NCBI RefSeq assembly: GCF_025370935.1
Contig: NC_133473.1
Location: 8,332,074 to 8,396,073, forward strand
Origin: Choristoneura fumiferana
Lineage: Eukaryota > Arthropoda > Insecta > Lepidoptera > Tortricidae
Reading direction: 5' to 3'
Length of the DNA stretch: 64,000 nt
In this document: positions 12,101 to 22,696 of the stretch, one piece after another
Layout of the letters: the number at the start of each line of letters is the position of its first letter
How positions within the stretch are numbered: position 1 is the stretch's first letter
The notes under the pieces: model-generated
What the model saw: only the letters and a program-made list of their open reading frames with translations
What the model was told of the DNA's origin: nothing
Database searches by the model: none
Position numbers and translations under genes: made by a program

Positions 12101-12603
12101 AACCAAGAGTACGAGATTGTAACATTGAAGGATGAAATTGTGAGTCTGCAGAATGATTTGCGTTCCTCAAGCAGTAGGATAGAGAAGCATGTAACATTCT
12201 CGTCGGATACAAAGTCTGCTGAGGGCGAGACAGCTGAAAATACGATGAGTAATGATTTATTAGATGCTGTTCCTAGAGCAGAGTTAGATTTGGCGTTATA
12301 TATGTTGCACCAGAGAGACGTGCGTTGCGAGGAGCTAACGATGGAGCTCACGCAGTTGTTGGAAGAGAGGGACACGCTCCAGTTGCGTTTGTCTGACAGT
12401 CTGCGTTCATGTGAGGAGATAAAATCAAAGTGTGTGGCGGCTGGTCTGGACGTGTCGATAACTTCTAATCAAGAGGCTATATCGGAGCAGCCGAGCTTCA
12501 CTGTAGAGAAGGAACAGCACTTCGTAGACACCCACCGCGGACAATCGTCGCGCAGCAGCAGCATTAGCGACCCTGACGGAGAGAAACCAAAGCTACAAGC
12601 TAA
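6135..12603 (+). CDS. Coiled-coil protein, giant internal exon
   Basis: The exon is preceded by a pyrimidine tract and TTACTTTCAG, so the in-frame ATG at 6092 is intronic and not a start. The first two bases (AA) finish a split codon. The exon ends at 12603 with AA followed by GTAAGTGG. The TAA at 12605-12607 that appears to end the frame is therefore part of the donor. About 2155 whole codons are uninterrupted. A KHVTF sequence at 12185-12199 fits the RVxF-type docking motif for protein phosphatase 1. Minus-strand frames inside this exon are shadows of the repetitive coiled-coil codons. Confidence 0.95.
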
Positions 12604-15600
12604 GTAAGTGGAAACTCAATCAACGTATTTTTAAACAAAACTAAAAAAAGGGACCTTAACACCCCACCCATCAGGACTTTTAGTATGTGGTTTAAAACAC
12701 CATTCCTTACAACTTTCTTTCCTTACAGATTCCTACAAATTCGCTTATACACGAGTTTTTTCCCCTGAGAGGCAGTTTTTGGTCTTCATTGGGTAGGCTA
12801 AATAACTAACTATCTTTCAAAGTATAATTTTAGACCTATAGTCCATTCCATTCAATCCTGAATTGGACTCTAGAAGGTCACAGAAGAAGGGGTTCTAAAC
12901 ATTTTTTGTGAAGTCCTAATAATGATGAAGATGATGATGATGAATAAAAGAAGTAATAAGACGAAATAATTTTGTTTAGTTTGTAAGTAGATTAATTAAT
13001 ACGTAATGTACTCACAAAATAACATAATATTAATAATTAATACGTAATATATCGATTGATAGCAATACATAATATGAATTCGATTTATATTTATACATAA
13101 TTTAATAACTGTGTTTCGTGGACTCATCCGGTCTTCCCTGTTAAAAGATATTCTACTCGTAGTTACTGCTATGAAGCTCAAGCTTTTTTTAATTCCAAAT
13201 TTCATCAAATTTGGTGCAGTGCTTTAGTTGTGAAAAGTTAACTATTCCTATATGATTAAAGGTGATCACATTTTGATCCAAACTGGCGATTAAAAACTAT
13301 AAATAATGTACAAAATTTTTCATTAGTAGGTAAACAATATTATAAACGTTCCGTTTCTTGCAGAATGTTCTTTACCTCTGCCTCTTTAGGTATTTTATAG
13401 GAAGACGTTTCTGTTTTTAACAAAATAGGAAGTTTTTTAAATTATGATATGAAAAATAGCAAAGTTAATCTCACTAATCCATACTATATATACTATATAT
13501 TATATATATTATAAATGCGAACTCTGTCTGTTTGTCTGTCTGTCTGTTACGCTTTCAGGCCAAAACCGCTGAACCGATTAGGATGAAATTTGGTACAGAG
13601 ATAGAATAGACCTTGGGAAAGATCATAGGCTATCTTTTATCGCGAAAAAGAGGCTTTAAGGGGTTGAAATAGGGGATGAAAGTTTATATGATGGATGTTC
13701 GTCGCTGTCGAAGATAAAACCATGAAACTTGGCATTTAGGAACTTAATAAAAAATAAGTCGGTATTTGTAAGTTTTCTTTAAAAATTCGACCTGTGAGGG
13801 GATGAAATAGGAGATGAAAGTTTATATATAAAGATCGTCATTGTCGAAGATAAATCGATGGTTCTTTGTGAAACTTGGCATTTGGGCACGTGATAAGAGA
13901 TAAATAGATATTTGTTCGCGCGTTTTTTAAAATTCTTCCTGTGTGAGGGTGAAATAGGGGATGAAAGTTTATAGAATGGTCGTCATTGCGAATATAAATC
14001 GATTGTACTTTATGAAACTTTGCATTTGGGCACTTATAAAAAATAAAATAGATATTTGTTCAAGCGTTTTTGAAAATTTTACCTGCGAGGGAATGAAATA
14101 GGGGATGAAAATTTATATGAAACGTCGTCATTATCACAGATAAATCGATGAATCTTTGTGTTTAGGTATTCGATAAGAACAAAAAAAAACTGGTTAAATT
14201 CGACTCAGACTCGCGCATCAATGAATGAATATCCAGTATTAGGAAAAAAAATTGCTAATAGAGCTACCTTTATACAAAATTCCAAGTTTCTAGGACAGCC
14301 GGAAGTACCCTAAACCTTTTTCTGTTAAGGCGATTTGTATGGAAACACCTTTTTAATGACTGTAGCTTTTGATTGCGTTAACTTAGAAGTTCGATTTTTT
14401 CACAGCTTCCGGGACTATTGACCTGAGTTTAGGGTTTTAATTTCAACTCGATACATACTCCGCGCGTTTACGGGATAAAGGGTCTAAGGGTTCCATTTTT
14501 TTCCTTTTGAGGTACGGATCCCTAAAAAACATTCACATTTCGACATTTTTCATACTTGAAAATATGGGGGTGAAAGTTCTTAAGGAATTCCAAACAAATT
14601 TACTATAAGTATATTTATCGGAAAAATATGTAGCTATGCTTAGTAAGAATGACGTCTTAATTATAATACCTACTACCCTCCTAATTTACAATAAAGGATG
14701 TAAGATGTCAAGAGTTTACTATGAAGAAATAGTCGTTTTGTGTTGGCAGGGTAGAATACACGTCGTATTGCTAAAATATTCTATTAATATTATTATTCGT
14801 ATTGCTTTAAATCGGTGGTCGGTATCAATAACCTATTGACTGAATCACATTGTCCACAGGTTATCCGAGCTACGCACAGTAAAGCACAGTCGCGACGTTC
14901 GTTTGCGGCAAGAGAGCGAGTCCCGGCAGCTCGGCATGCGTCTATTGCAGCGCGACGTCGCCAACTTGCCCCCAGAAGCCGTCCATCAGCTGACACAAGC
15001 GCACCACACGCTCTGTGAGTACTACACCATCTACTTACATCCAGAGGCCTAACATAAGTATCCTCTTTTCTGTGCAACTACTATCAAAAAGTGGATACAT
15101 GAGTTAGGGAACCGATCGTACAATAGCACATGTCATTCAACAAGAGCATAAACTCCATCAGAATTATTTTATAAACGGAAATTTAGAGACACCGATGGTT
15201 AATGACATAAATTAAAGATTTGGCGCCCCGGACCAGCTAGCTTTGCCGCCCCATTAGGTGACGATAAAGTATAATTTATGAAAAAGAAACCTGCACTATA
15301 CTTCGTTTATTTTAGCATTAGAAAAACGGTATACAATCTTGAGTCTTTTTATTGAAAAACGTTTTAAAAAACCAGTAACTATTACTTATGATACCAAAAT
15401 AATGTAAAGTACAATTCAATAGAATCTGTCAATTTTCTACATATTTAAGACACCCTATCGTGGGCACACTTGATTATATATGTCCCTGTTGTTGCAATTA
15501 TGATCTAAAAGGAATCAAAAAAGAATAATAGTCACATCACAAAGCCTTAGGCAGCCCGGTGTTTATATTAGTAGGCTGGAAGTGTCTACAGGATTGTCAG

Positions 15601-17212
15601 ATTCTATTGAATTGGAGTTCAAATGATCATAATGCCCTTGCTAATTGTTACATATTTGGTGTCTTATTTTCCAGTTTTTTTTTTTCAATAAAAAGATACA
15701 TCAATATCGCTTACCTTCTTTCTAAAAAAATAAGTAACTATAGGTGGCTTCGCTTCGCCGCCTCTCGCAGCCTGCCGCCTCGGGCCATGCCCCCTTTAGA
15801 GGGCCGTACTGTCTAACGCGCAGGCGCTCGCGATCGCATTCACCATTTCTGTCTACCCTCCTACCGTGTGACAGAGAGTTGTGAAAACGATCATGATTCC
15901 GAGTGCACTAGACTATAAGAGGCCAGGGTCCTGTAACACAAAATTTTATCTTAGTAAAAAAATATATGATTTTGTCGAATTGTAAGCACTTGTAAGTTGT
16001 GGTAAGTACAGGGGACTGGCCTCTATGTGTACATCACAAAAGCTATTACATTTTCACTGATATCCAATTTTAAACTTATAGCCACATGTCATTAAATTTC
16101 TAATTGAAAGATTCTTAAATAGAAAGGATTAAGCTGTTTCACAAACGACTTGTAACTTTTGTAGTATATGAAGAGGCCTGCCCCCTGTACCACAAAAGTT
16201 ACTAGCGCAAAGTTTATCTTAAGTAAAATGTTACAAATTTGTCGATTTGTAATTTAAGCACTTGTAAGTTTTGTGGTACAGAGAACTGGCTGGCCTGTAT
16301 GTTACAAAAGTTACAAGTCGTTGACTCAGAGAGGAAACCTGCTAAATCCATTCTAAGAATCGTTCAGTTAGAAATTTAATAACATGTGTCCATAAGCTTA
16401 AAATTAGTTATCGTTAAAAATTGATTTAGCAGGATTACTCCCTCATAGCCAATGAGTGCTTACAATTCTACATAATTGTCACTTTTTTGTATGAGAAAGT
16501 TAACATTTATGTATAATTGTAGTGCTTGTAACTTTTGAGTTCCTGTGTATGCACAGAAACACAATCGCGACGTTCGTCCGTTTTATTCTATTTGCATTTC
16601 TGTTTCCTGATTACTAAGCATGAGTGGCACCAAGTAACTATAACCATAGGTAATCAATGTCAAACCAGCCATCAAATCCCTTTGATTTTACGGCTGATTT
16701 GACATTGGTTTTAGTTAGCGTAACTTGAAGCAACTCACGCTTTACTATTTACTTTTAATCAACTTCAAAACTCAATTCAATTAACTATAAACAATTAATT
16801 TGCTCACCCGCGACCTTATGATAGTTGTTATGTCTATGCAACAAATATGTTCATGCAGCTCCTCCACCTCCACACTGAAAGAACACACACAAATCACACA
16901 AACCCATCTACCACTACCACCACATTACAATGACATATTTCTAACTCAACCAGAGTTCATCCTCAGAGCAACGCAACGGTTCATCGTGCTATCATATGTT
17001 AGACCGTACTAGATGTTGTTTGTTGAAGGTTTCGGGTGAGCAAAATAATTGTTTATAGTTCACTGGACCTCCGCAAAGTAACGCCTTATTCAATAAATCA
17101 ATTAAATATATGTTTTTTTTTTGTTATTTCAGCTCGAGACTCTCAAAGCACTTCCACAGTTCTCCTCAATTGGCTTCGAGGAAAAAGTACACCAAAGGTC
17201 GTTCATATGTGA
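6135..17212 (+). CDS. Giant coiled-coil Golgi protein, lava lamp-like (3' part; joined exons)
   Basis: Joined exons 6135-12603, 14860-15014 and 17133-17212 encode about 2233 residues. The start lies upstream of the window or in an exon I cannot see. Almost the whole protein is heptad-rich coiled coil (E, K, Q, L, N, S dominate). It is broken by an acidic, proline-containing linker encoded at about 9600-9960, with a DPF motif at 9887 and a GWGLGEE patch at 9908. KLKKFAVNLKKK-type basic segments occur near 8000 and 10030. Such features fit insect lava lamp, a Golgi coiled-coil protein that in Drosophila binds spectrin and dynein. Golgin-245, GCC185 or another long golgin remains possible. Coding status and splicing are firm; the name is inference. 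Confidence 0.6.
12604..13475 (+). other. Intron of the coiled-coil gene, first part
   Basis: The intron begins with GTAAGTGG. I see only AT-rich sequence and a short (GAT)n run near 12921-12942. No repeat element with clear ends is visible in this part. Confidence 0.6.
13476..14190 (+). repeat. Dispersed element with about four tandem 150-bp units
   Basis: A TA-rich start and 'AAATGCGAACTCTGTCTG' lead into the block 'CCGCTGAACCGATTAGG'. Then come about four units carrying 'GGGGATGAAAGTTTATA', 'TCGTC(A/G)...GATAAA', 'GAAACTTGGCATTTGGGCA' and 'GATATTTGTTC'. The opening matches a common lepidopteran repeat type, related in layout to the 970-1960 element. I see no clear CTAG end, so the class is left open. 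Confidence 0.6.
14195..14535 (+). repeat. Dispersed repeat ending GGTACGGATCCCTAAAAA
   Basis: The left part carries ATTCGACTCAGACTCGCGCA and the right end GAGGTACGGATCCCTAAAAA. I recall both as the two ends of a very abundant lepidopteran repeat with typical form 'CGAGTCGGACTCGCGCAC ... GGTACGGAACCCTAAAA'. Related fragments lie near 19120, 24040, 41740, 42640-42850 and 57650. Class unknown to me. Confidence 0.5.
14860..15014 (+). CDS. Coiled-coil protein, penultimate exon
   Basis: This 155-bp exon lies between TTGTCCACAG and GTGAGTAC. Its first base completes the split codon left at 12603 (AA+G, Lys), and 51 open codons follow. It encodes a basic, charged segment rich in Arg, Glu and Gln that keeps coiled-coil character and then turns proline-containing (LPPEAVHQLTQAHH). 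It leaves one base (T) for the next exon. The phase agreement at both ends, with no stop, is strong evidence. GC content is higher than in the surrounding intron. Confidence 0.92.
15015..15800 (+). other. Last intron of the coiled-coil gene, first part
   Basis: Mostly AT-rich. GC-rich scraps near 15220-15245 (GGCGCCCCGG, GCCGCCCC) and 15743-15800 (CGCTTCGCCGCC and related) look like pieces of one dispersed repeat in opposite orientations. The open frame at 15559-15816 lies over these scraps and shows no domain. Confidence 0.4.
15803..15924. mobile_element. MITE family 2 (GTCTAAC / GCGATCGCATTC), copy 1
   Basis: A roughly 122-bp element has imperfect inverted ends: GTCTAAC and CGCTCGCGATCGCATTCAC on the left pair with GTGAAAACGATCATGATTCC and CACTAGAC on the right. 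A related copy at 54162-54290 shares the internal CACCATTTCTGTCTACCCTC and AGTGACAGA-type words, which defines the family. It lies in the last intron of the coiled-coil gene. Confidence 0.75.
15930..16545. repeat. Compound foldback repeat in the last intron
   Basis: Two direct units of about 125 bp (15930-16050 and 16186-16315) share CTTGTAAGTTxTGTGGTA and TGTxxACAAAAGTTA-type words. In addition 16060-16201 is an inverted copy of about 16261-16425: 'ACATGT' plus 'TTAAATTTCTAA' plus 'GATTCTTA' occurs in both orientations, and so does CGACTTGTAACTTTTGTA. A third fragment ends at about 16540. If transcribed with the host intron, the arms could fold into a stem of over 100 bp. Confidence 0.75.
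16632..16728. repeat. Imperfect palindrome, MITE-like
   Basis: The left arm CAATGTCAAACCAGCCATCA pairs with the right arm ACGGCTGATTTGACATTGG, and outer CAAGTAACTATAA pairs with TTAGTTAGCGTAACTTG with gaps. The whole is about 97 bp with no coding capacity. No second copy was seen in this window. Confidence 0.65.
16784..17059. mobile_element. MITE with 32-bp TIRs (ACTATAAACAATTA)
   Basis: A 276-bp element has arms ACTATAAACAATTAATTTGC plus TCACCCG on the left, and the reverse complement with a few mismatches at 17028-17059. The internal sequence is CA-rich (ACACACACAAATCACAC) and open at 16800-17012, but low complexity explains that frame. The element ends about 70 bp before the final splice acceptor of the coiled-coil gene. 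Confidence 0.8.
17133..17212 (+). CDS. Coiled-coil protein, terminal exon
   Basis: A T-run and GTTATTTCAG precede this exon. The incoming T plus CT forms Ser, and 25 codons then end in TGA at 17210-17212. The encoded tail is compact and not coiled coil (NWLRGKSTPKVVHM). The stop lies inside GTGAGT (17209-17214), a perfect donor, so the exon might instead end at 17208 and splice onward. I favour termination because I see no in-phase exon downstream before the cyclin D gene. I could not exclude a distant one. Confidence 0.8.
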
Positions 17213-19495
17213 GTCTTATGCTACTTCCAGATGAATAGTAAATAGTTACGGATTTATTTTATAGAATACTTTGTTATGTAATATTCAAAAACGCCAATTG
17301 AACGGTTAAAAAATACTATCGAGTTCTTTAGTGATTTTAGCAACATATTTGTAGAAAAAACTACATAGACATAATTAGGTATTTTGCATTTACTTTTAAA
17401 TTGTTTTTGCCACCACTCGGCCATCCTGCTCGGTTAAGATGCAAAACATTTTCTTTTAAAATGTGCTTGTTATTTTGCTATCGAATGACGTCAAATAGGG
17501 ACTTGACCAATATCATTTTCCTATCCAAGAAGTCTTCCCTTCATATATCATTTATTATAATAATATTATGATTCTTAAACGATTTTTCTTTAATCTTTAT
17601 GCTCAGAACTTGCATTGGCCTTATTTATGGATATTTCTTACCTTAGTAGGTATGGTATTGTATTAGGTATCAGTCGCTATCCCTTCGAATATTTTTTTTA
17701 TCGATGACAGGATAGAGCTGGGTATCAATAAGTAAGTGTCGTTTTATCGATATCTTACTTACTAAAGCAAAACCAAGCGGCACCGAACTGGCAGATACCG
17801 GTCTTTACCTTTAACGATGTCAAGTCTGAAACATAGGTTGTGTTAGTGTCTATGTTGCATTTTAGTACTACTTATAATGCATTTCTTGAAGTGTTTGTCT
17901 CATACTCTCCAATGAAAATGATATTGGTTCAAAAGTCGGTCGGTGACAGGTACCACGAAATACGAAACGAACGAATGACAATTTGTTCCCTATGTTAGTA
18001 ATTTAATTACCATAACAATTATGCATTCCTTTCTAAACTTATTTAACCCTTCCTATTTTTGCGATAGTTTTCATCTCTACGTCTTAAATCACTGATTACT
18101 TCTGACTGTTGTTTATTCTCCGTGTATAAGTACCATAATCGTAAAACTTGGCTCTGTGAATTGCATCTTTAGGAATCGTAAATTACATATTGAAACTAAG
18201 TTCTGCTACGCTCTACGCAGGTAGGCACTTATGCTACGTTATGGTGTGTTTGAACATGAACAACCCAACGACATGTGTATTCACGAGTCCACGGTGCAAT
18301 TTAATCGCATAAATAAACATATTATGTAAACGGAAACAGCGCAAAACTAAATAATATTCTGCAGTCAAAATATTGCAGTTTTAGACCAAGATATCGATAA
18401 ATTTGAGCAGAATTAGTTACTTACCAGGAGGCTTAGTTGGACCTTTTAGGGTTCGTTATTTTATTTGTCTACTACATACATAACACCATCATAGGACATG
18501 TCATACCAGATAGTAACATCAAATAGTGCTAGCAATTAAATTTTAATGAATTTTAATTATGCGAAGAGTACTCTTTTAAAGCGTGCCTTTCATTATCTGT
18601 TAATTAAAATGACTAATAAGTATTACGATTTCATTTAGATTATGTATAATATAATGTATATAAATCAGCGGTCCAAATGCAATACGGATCTTTGTATATG
18701 AACATGTAAATTTGTTTTTGATTAAATGGCATTTCATTGTTCGTTTTTTGTTTTAATTTTCCACCTGTTGAGAACTCTCGGAAACTTAATAATGTATGTA
18801 TAGTATATAGCTTGAGTTCTAATGCTGGCACTTCACTTGGTATATTCACTGAAATATTTGCGTGTACGGAAGAGATGTACTAGCGATGAGCGATGGAGAT
18901 GTCAATAGCGCAACGCGAATACACAACGCAACACTAAGTGAAGCCACCATTAGACTTTAGGACTTTTCTGACACTTGCGATTACAAAACAAAAACTGTCA
19001 TTTGATTGTGATCGCGAGTGTCAGAAATGTTTCGCAATAGACCCGCTGGAAGAACAAATCTCATATAACATTCATACATAACAGACTGAATAAAATCCCA
19101 TATTCGAAAGATGGATAAAAAACCGGACAAGTGCGAGTCGAACTCGCGTGGAGAGCGCTTTGTTTTGTACCTACGATAAAATATTTTATTTCTTTCTGAA
19201 AAATCGTTCAAGAGCGTGGCACTAACGTTATGATTCGACTATTGCAGTTTTTTTTAAACCCACCTTGGTCGGTTACAACAATTTTGACATGTGTTTTTAT
19301 TATAATACAACGCTTTTTATAATTCGTATTTTTTACTTATGAAGACAAAATAATATTAGTGACTTGTAAAATAAAACTTTCAATAAAAAATACATGTCCA
19401 GATTGTTGAACTTTCTATCAAAAGCAAAAAAAAACAATGTGCCTAGACTGCTAGTAAGTCTTAATTATAGCGTCATGTTTAGTACATTCGTCTAC
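17213..19495. other. Non-coding: putative 3' UTR, then intergenic
   Basis: The first plus-strand AATAAA after the coiled-coil stop is at 18312-18317, about 1.1 kb downstream, and is a candidate polyadenylation signal. A repeat scrap (ACAAGTGCGAGTCGAACTCG) lies near 19125. Other sequence is AT-rich with no credible frame. Confidence 0.45.
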
Positions 19496-19832
19496 ATAAT
19501 TACGCAGGCAAGGGAGGGTGTCAATTTCTGGGGTAAACCCTAAGAGCACATGCAGGTGGTAGGACCTTGTGCAAGGTCCGCCCGGATTGCTACCACCATC
19601 TTGCTCGCTAATCCTGCCGTGAAGCAGCAGAGCTTGCACTGTTTGTGTTTCGGTGTGGAGAGTAAGACGGCCGGTGAAATTACTGGCACTTGAGGTATCC
19701 CATCTTAGGCCTCTAGGTTAGCAACGCATCTGCAATACCCTGGTGTTGCAGGTGTCTATGGGCGGTGGTGATCTCTTACCATCAGGAGACCCACTTGCTC
19801 GTTTGCCATCCAGTCGAATAAAAAAAAAATGC
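19496..19832 (+). mobile_element. Non-LTR retrotransposon/SINE 3' end, poly-A tailed
   Basis: This contains 'GTGGTAGGACCTTGTGCAAG', 'ATTACTGGCACTTGAGGTAT', 'GGCGGTGGTGATCTCTTACC' and 'CACTTGCTCGTTTGCC', and finishes in an A-run at about 19820-19830. I recognise this order as a very common lepidopteran retroelement 3' end. A minus-strand fragment of the same tail lies at about 50680-50780. It has no intact frame. It sits between the convergent genes. Confidence 0.8.
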
Positions 19833-22513
19833 TCGTAGGGTAAATCATAAAAAAAAGTATTTTTGTATATATTTATTGTTTTTTATTTACAGTTCAGTAT
19901 AGGTACCTAGTCAGAACGTTCAGACAATCCAATAATAAACTACCTATATTAAATAAAATCACTCGGCATTAGTGCGCACATTTGCCTTTATGATTATTAA
20001 TCAAATCGTCACTACTTTGAAAAAATCTCGTATCTAAAATCAATATGCCAACAAAATTGAACTTTGACATAATGTTCATAAAGTTCACTCAGAAAATTAT
20101 CTATTTTGAGGTACGAGTTTTTTTTTAAAGGAGTGACGAAATGTAAGTATGACTATACAAAAGCACTTAGTCGGAGCTTAACGCTCTTACTGTACAACAA
20201 CAGGAAAGCACAACATTTTCCTTATACATTTCATGTCAAATGCAACTTAAAAATATATTGAAGCTAGTCCAAAGCCACAAAAGCATTAAATAAGACTAAC
20301 TATGTAATGCGTATTATTTTCCCACATAACTTTCTTTATACAAAATAAAAACTAAATAATAAAATGTATACTTTCATTCATGTCAACTGAAATACTTTCT
20401 ATGTGTAACATAATTGAATAATAATTTGCATGTACTGAATCAAACGGAACACTGCATCAATGGTACATTTTATATGTTATAAAAGTATTTTATTTATTGC
20501 TAATATTTTACAATACTTTTTAGAAGTGTTACTATGGCACCACATGCTTACAGCATACTTTTATAAAAAATCTACTTATTTACAAAGTTACACAACTAAA
20601 AAATAATTCTAATTACCTCTGTATCTAAAGTGATTTTACTCAGTAAAGATAACAGGCAAGTGGAAGCCACGTACCACACAGTCCTTGCCCGACTTCTATA
20701 ATATCAATGGAAGACATTGGACTTATCGTTTGCTTATAACTAAGTTTTAAATCCTGAGCACAATGTTTTCTTAACTTCCAAAGTGCAATTCACGAAGTCT
20801 AGCGTTTTTTGCACTTCAAAATATTCTTTAGCATCACTGCATTTTTTTGAGTGAAATGTCAATAAAAATGCAATACCTACTTTTTGTCACAGTCTCAAAC
20901 TGAACTCAATACGACAGATCAACAAGTTTTAAAGAAAGTGAAAAGATTATCATTCAATACTTTGTGTTTATTAAGTTTAACTTTATTGTTGCAGAAGTAG
21001 TTTACAGGAACTTTTCTCATCCATAGTTTGAAATATATAAATCTGGCAACTGTGTTCAAAGACATTGACTAAAGACCAAATGTAACATGGAAACATGAAT
21101 CGAAAACTGTAAAAAAAATATTCTAAAATTAATGTTCTAAATTAATGTCAGTAACAGCTAGGCTTAATATCACAATTATAAAATAGTATTAATAGTAATG
21201 TGTGCTCAAATGTAACTACTTATTGTAATAGTTTGGTAATGAATTAAGTACATAGTGGTGGAGTTCGACTATTGCGTTTAATATTACATAGGATCTTTCT
21301 GCCAATGCTGACATAGGAACGATAATATAATCAATATTTTCAATCTATCAAAATGCTTATACTAGGTACGCTAATATTTCTAGCAAGGATATTTTTAATA
21401 ATCACATTTTTTTCTATTTTCCTAATATTATCCAACAAAATAGTACCTCTAAGTTAACATATTATGACTTGAAGTGACTATGATATAAAGTTCATCATCT
21501 TTTGACACTATCACATTAAATGTTAAAGTTAAAACCTATAGTTGAAAACGCCTCACCGCGGCGTCCATTCTACAAACTAAACATCACTGTTATTTCTACG
21601 AGAGGAACAAGATTTTATTTGCCTACGTACATAGAATTAGTCTTTTAGAATCTTGGAGAGAGCGGAAACAAACTAATATAGCCCTTTGCCTCCCGTCGCC
21701 GGATTGCCGGACACCTTCGTCTGACCCAATACGTCGAAGGTATCCTTTAAATCGAATTTAAGTGTTATCAATGTTTCTGTGCAGTGCGTAAGTATATAAA
21801 TATGATAAAATTAGTGAACATAACATTAGTTTTTACAAAATATAAAAGCGTATTTTATTGCCTTCCCCCGATATAAGTAGACCCAGATGAATACCATGAT
21901 ACATAACAAGGTGGTGGAGAAACTAAGTGGACATTGATTCATGTTGATACTGTTCTGCTAATAGACTTTATAATCTGAAGGTACTCGATGAGCGCCATTA
22001 ATTTATTAGAAGAAATCTTTTAATCTGTAATATCTGATCATTTTTAAAACAAAATGATGCTTTGGTCCCATGCGCTTGCATGTGGCTCTATCTTTAAATT
22101 TTACTATAGCTAACGGTCAGACGTGACAGAATCTTGTCTTAAAAATAAGAGGTAGATTGTAATTTCAAGAAAAATCTTTACTATAACTGGAAGATGTATC
22201 TAAAAGTATAATCTTAATCACTCAGTGCAGCGCCGCGTGGACCGCTAACGATCGGAACAAAGAGGCAAAGCGAGTAGCTCGCAGGGCTCATGCTTATCAT
22301 AACATAACTTACGCTATACATGTACTTTACTTATAGTATGTAGGCGTCTACCTACGTTTAGACATGCGCTGTCAGTCTTGGTATCAGTCCTCGATCACTA
22401 ATGCACCCTAATAACTATAGGTTTAGTTTAAAGTATTTTCGTACTTATGCACCGTTTAATTTGTGGTGTGAACTCACTCTGGTCGGCACAGATCCAAGGG
22501 AGATCGGTTGGTA
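19833..22513 (-). other. Putative cyclin D 3' UTR and intergenic DNA
   Basis: Downstream of the cyclin D stop on the minus strand the sequence is AT-rich and relatively poor in repeats, as a long 3' untranslated region could be. Candidate AATAAA signals on the minus strand occur at 21854-21859, 21614-21619 and 20967-20972. I cannot say which is used. One MITE (20007-20138) lies here. Confidence 0.4.
20007..20138. mobile_element. MITE family 3 (CGTCACTACTTTGAAAAAATC), copy 1
   Basis: A 132-bp element has inverted ends CGTCACTACTTTG...CTCGTATCTAAAAT and the reverse of CGTCACTCCTTTA...CTCGTACCTCAAAA. The middle 'CAACAAAATTGAACTTTGAC' is shared with the copy at 56740-56867. In that second copy it is nested inside a larger TIR element, which independently fixes the boundaries. 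Confidence 0.85.
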
Positions 22514-22696
22514 TTAGAAATGTACGTCTCTGACGTCGGTGGGAGTGGCTGCGTTGCTATGAGCCTTGTCCTGGGAGGGCGGGGGAGTCCAGCCCGCCGC
22601 CTCCCGCGTCTGCCCGTTTGGGGCAGAGACGGCACGATCTTCTATCATGTTCTGTACCATCTCTTCGATTTGCTCGAGGCACGTTTGGAGGCAATC
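22514..22696 (-). CDS. CycD: Cyclin D exon 5 (C-terminus, stop TAA)
   Basis: Acceptor CACCGTAG precedes GAT TGC CTC. The 61 codons start with an amphipathic helix (CLQTCLEQIEEMVQNMIED), then a low-complexity proline/serine stretch with TPPPS, and end in TPTDVRDVHF. Thr297-Pro298 corresponds to the Thr286-Pro287 site of vertebrate cyclin D1, known to recruit the ubiquitin machinery after phosphorylation. The stop is at 22514-22516. The plus-strand frames here are shadows. Confidence 0.96.
   Translation of the reverse strand, partial: DCLQTCLEQIEEMVQNMIEDRAVSAPNGQTREAAGWTPPPSQDKAHSNAATPTDVRDVHF

Noticed and set aside
10015..12375. Minus-strand frames inside the coiled-coil exon
   Set aside because: Ser/Phe/Leu-rich products are the antisense of Glu/Lys/Gln-rich coiled-coil codons.
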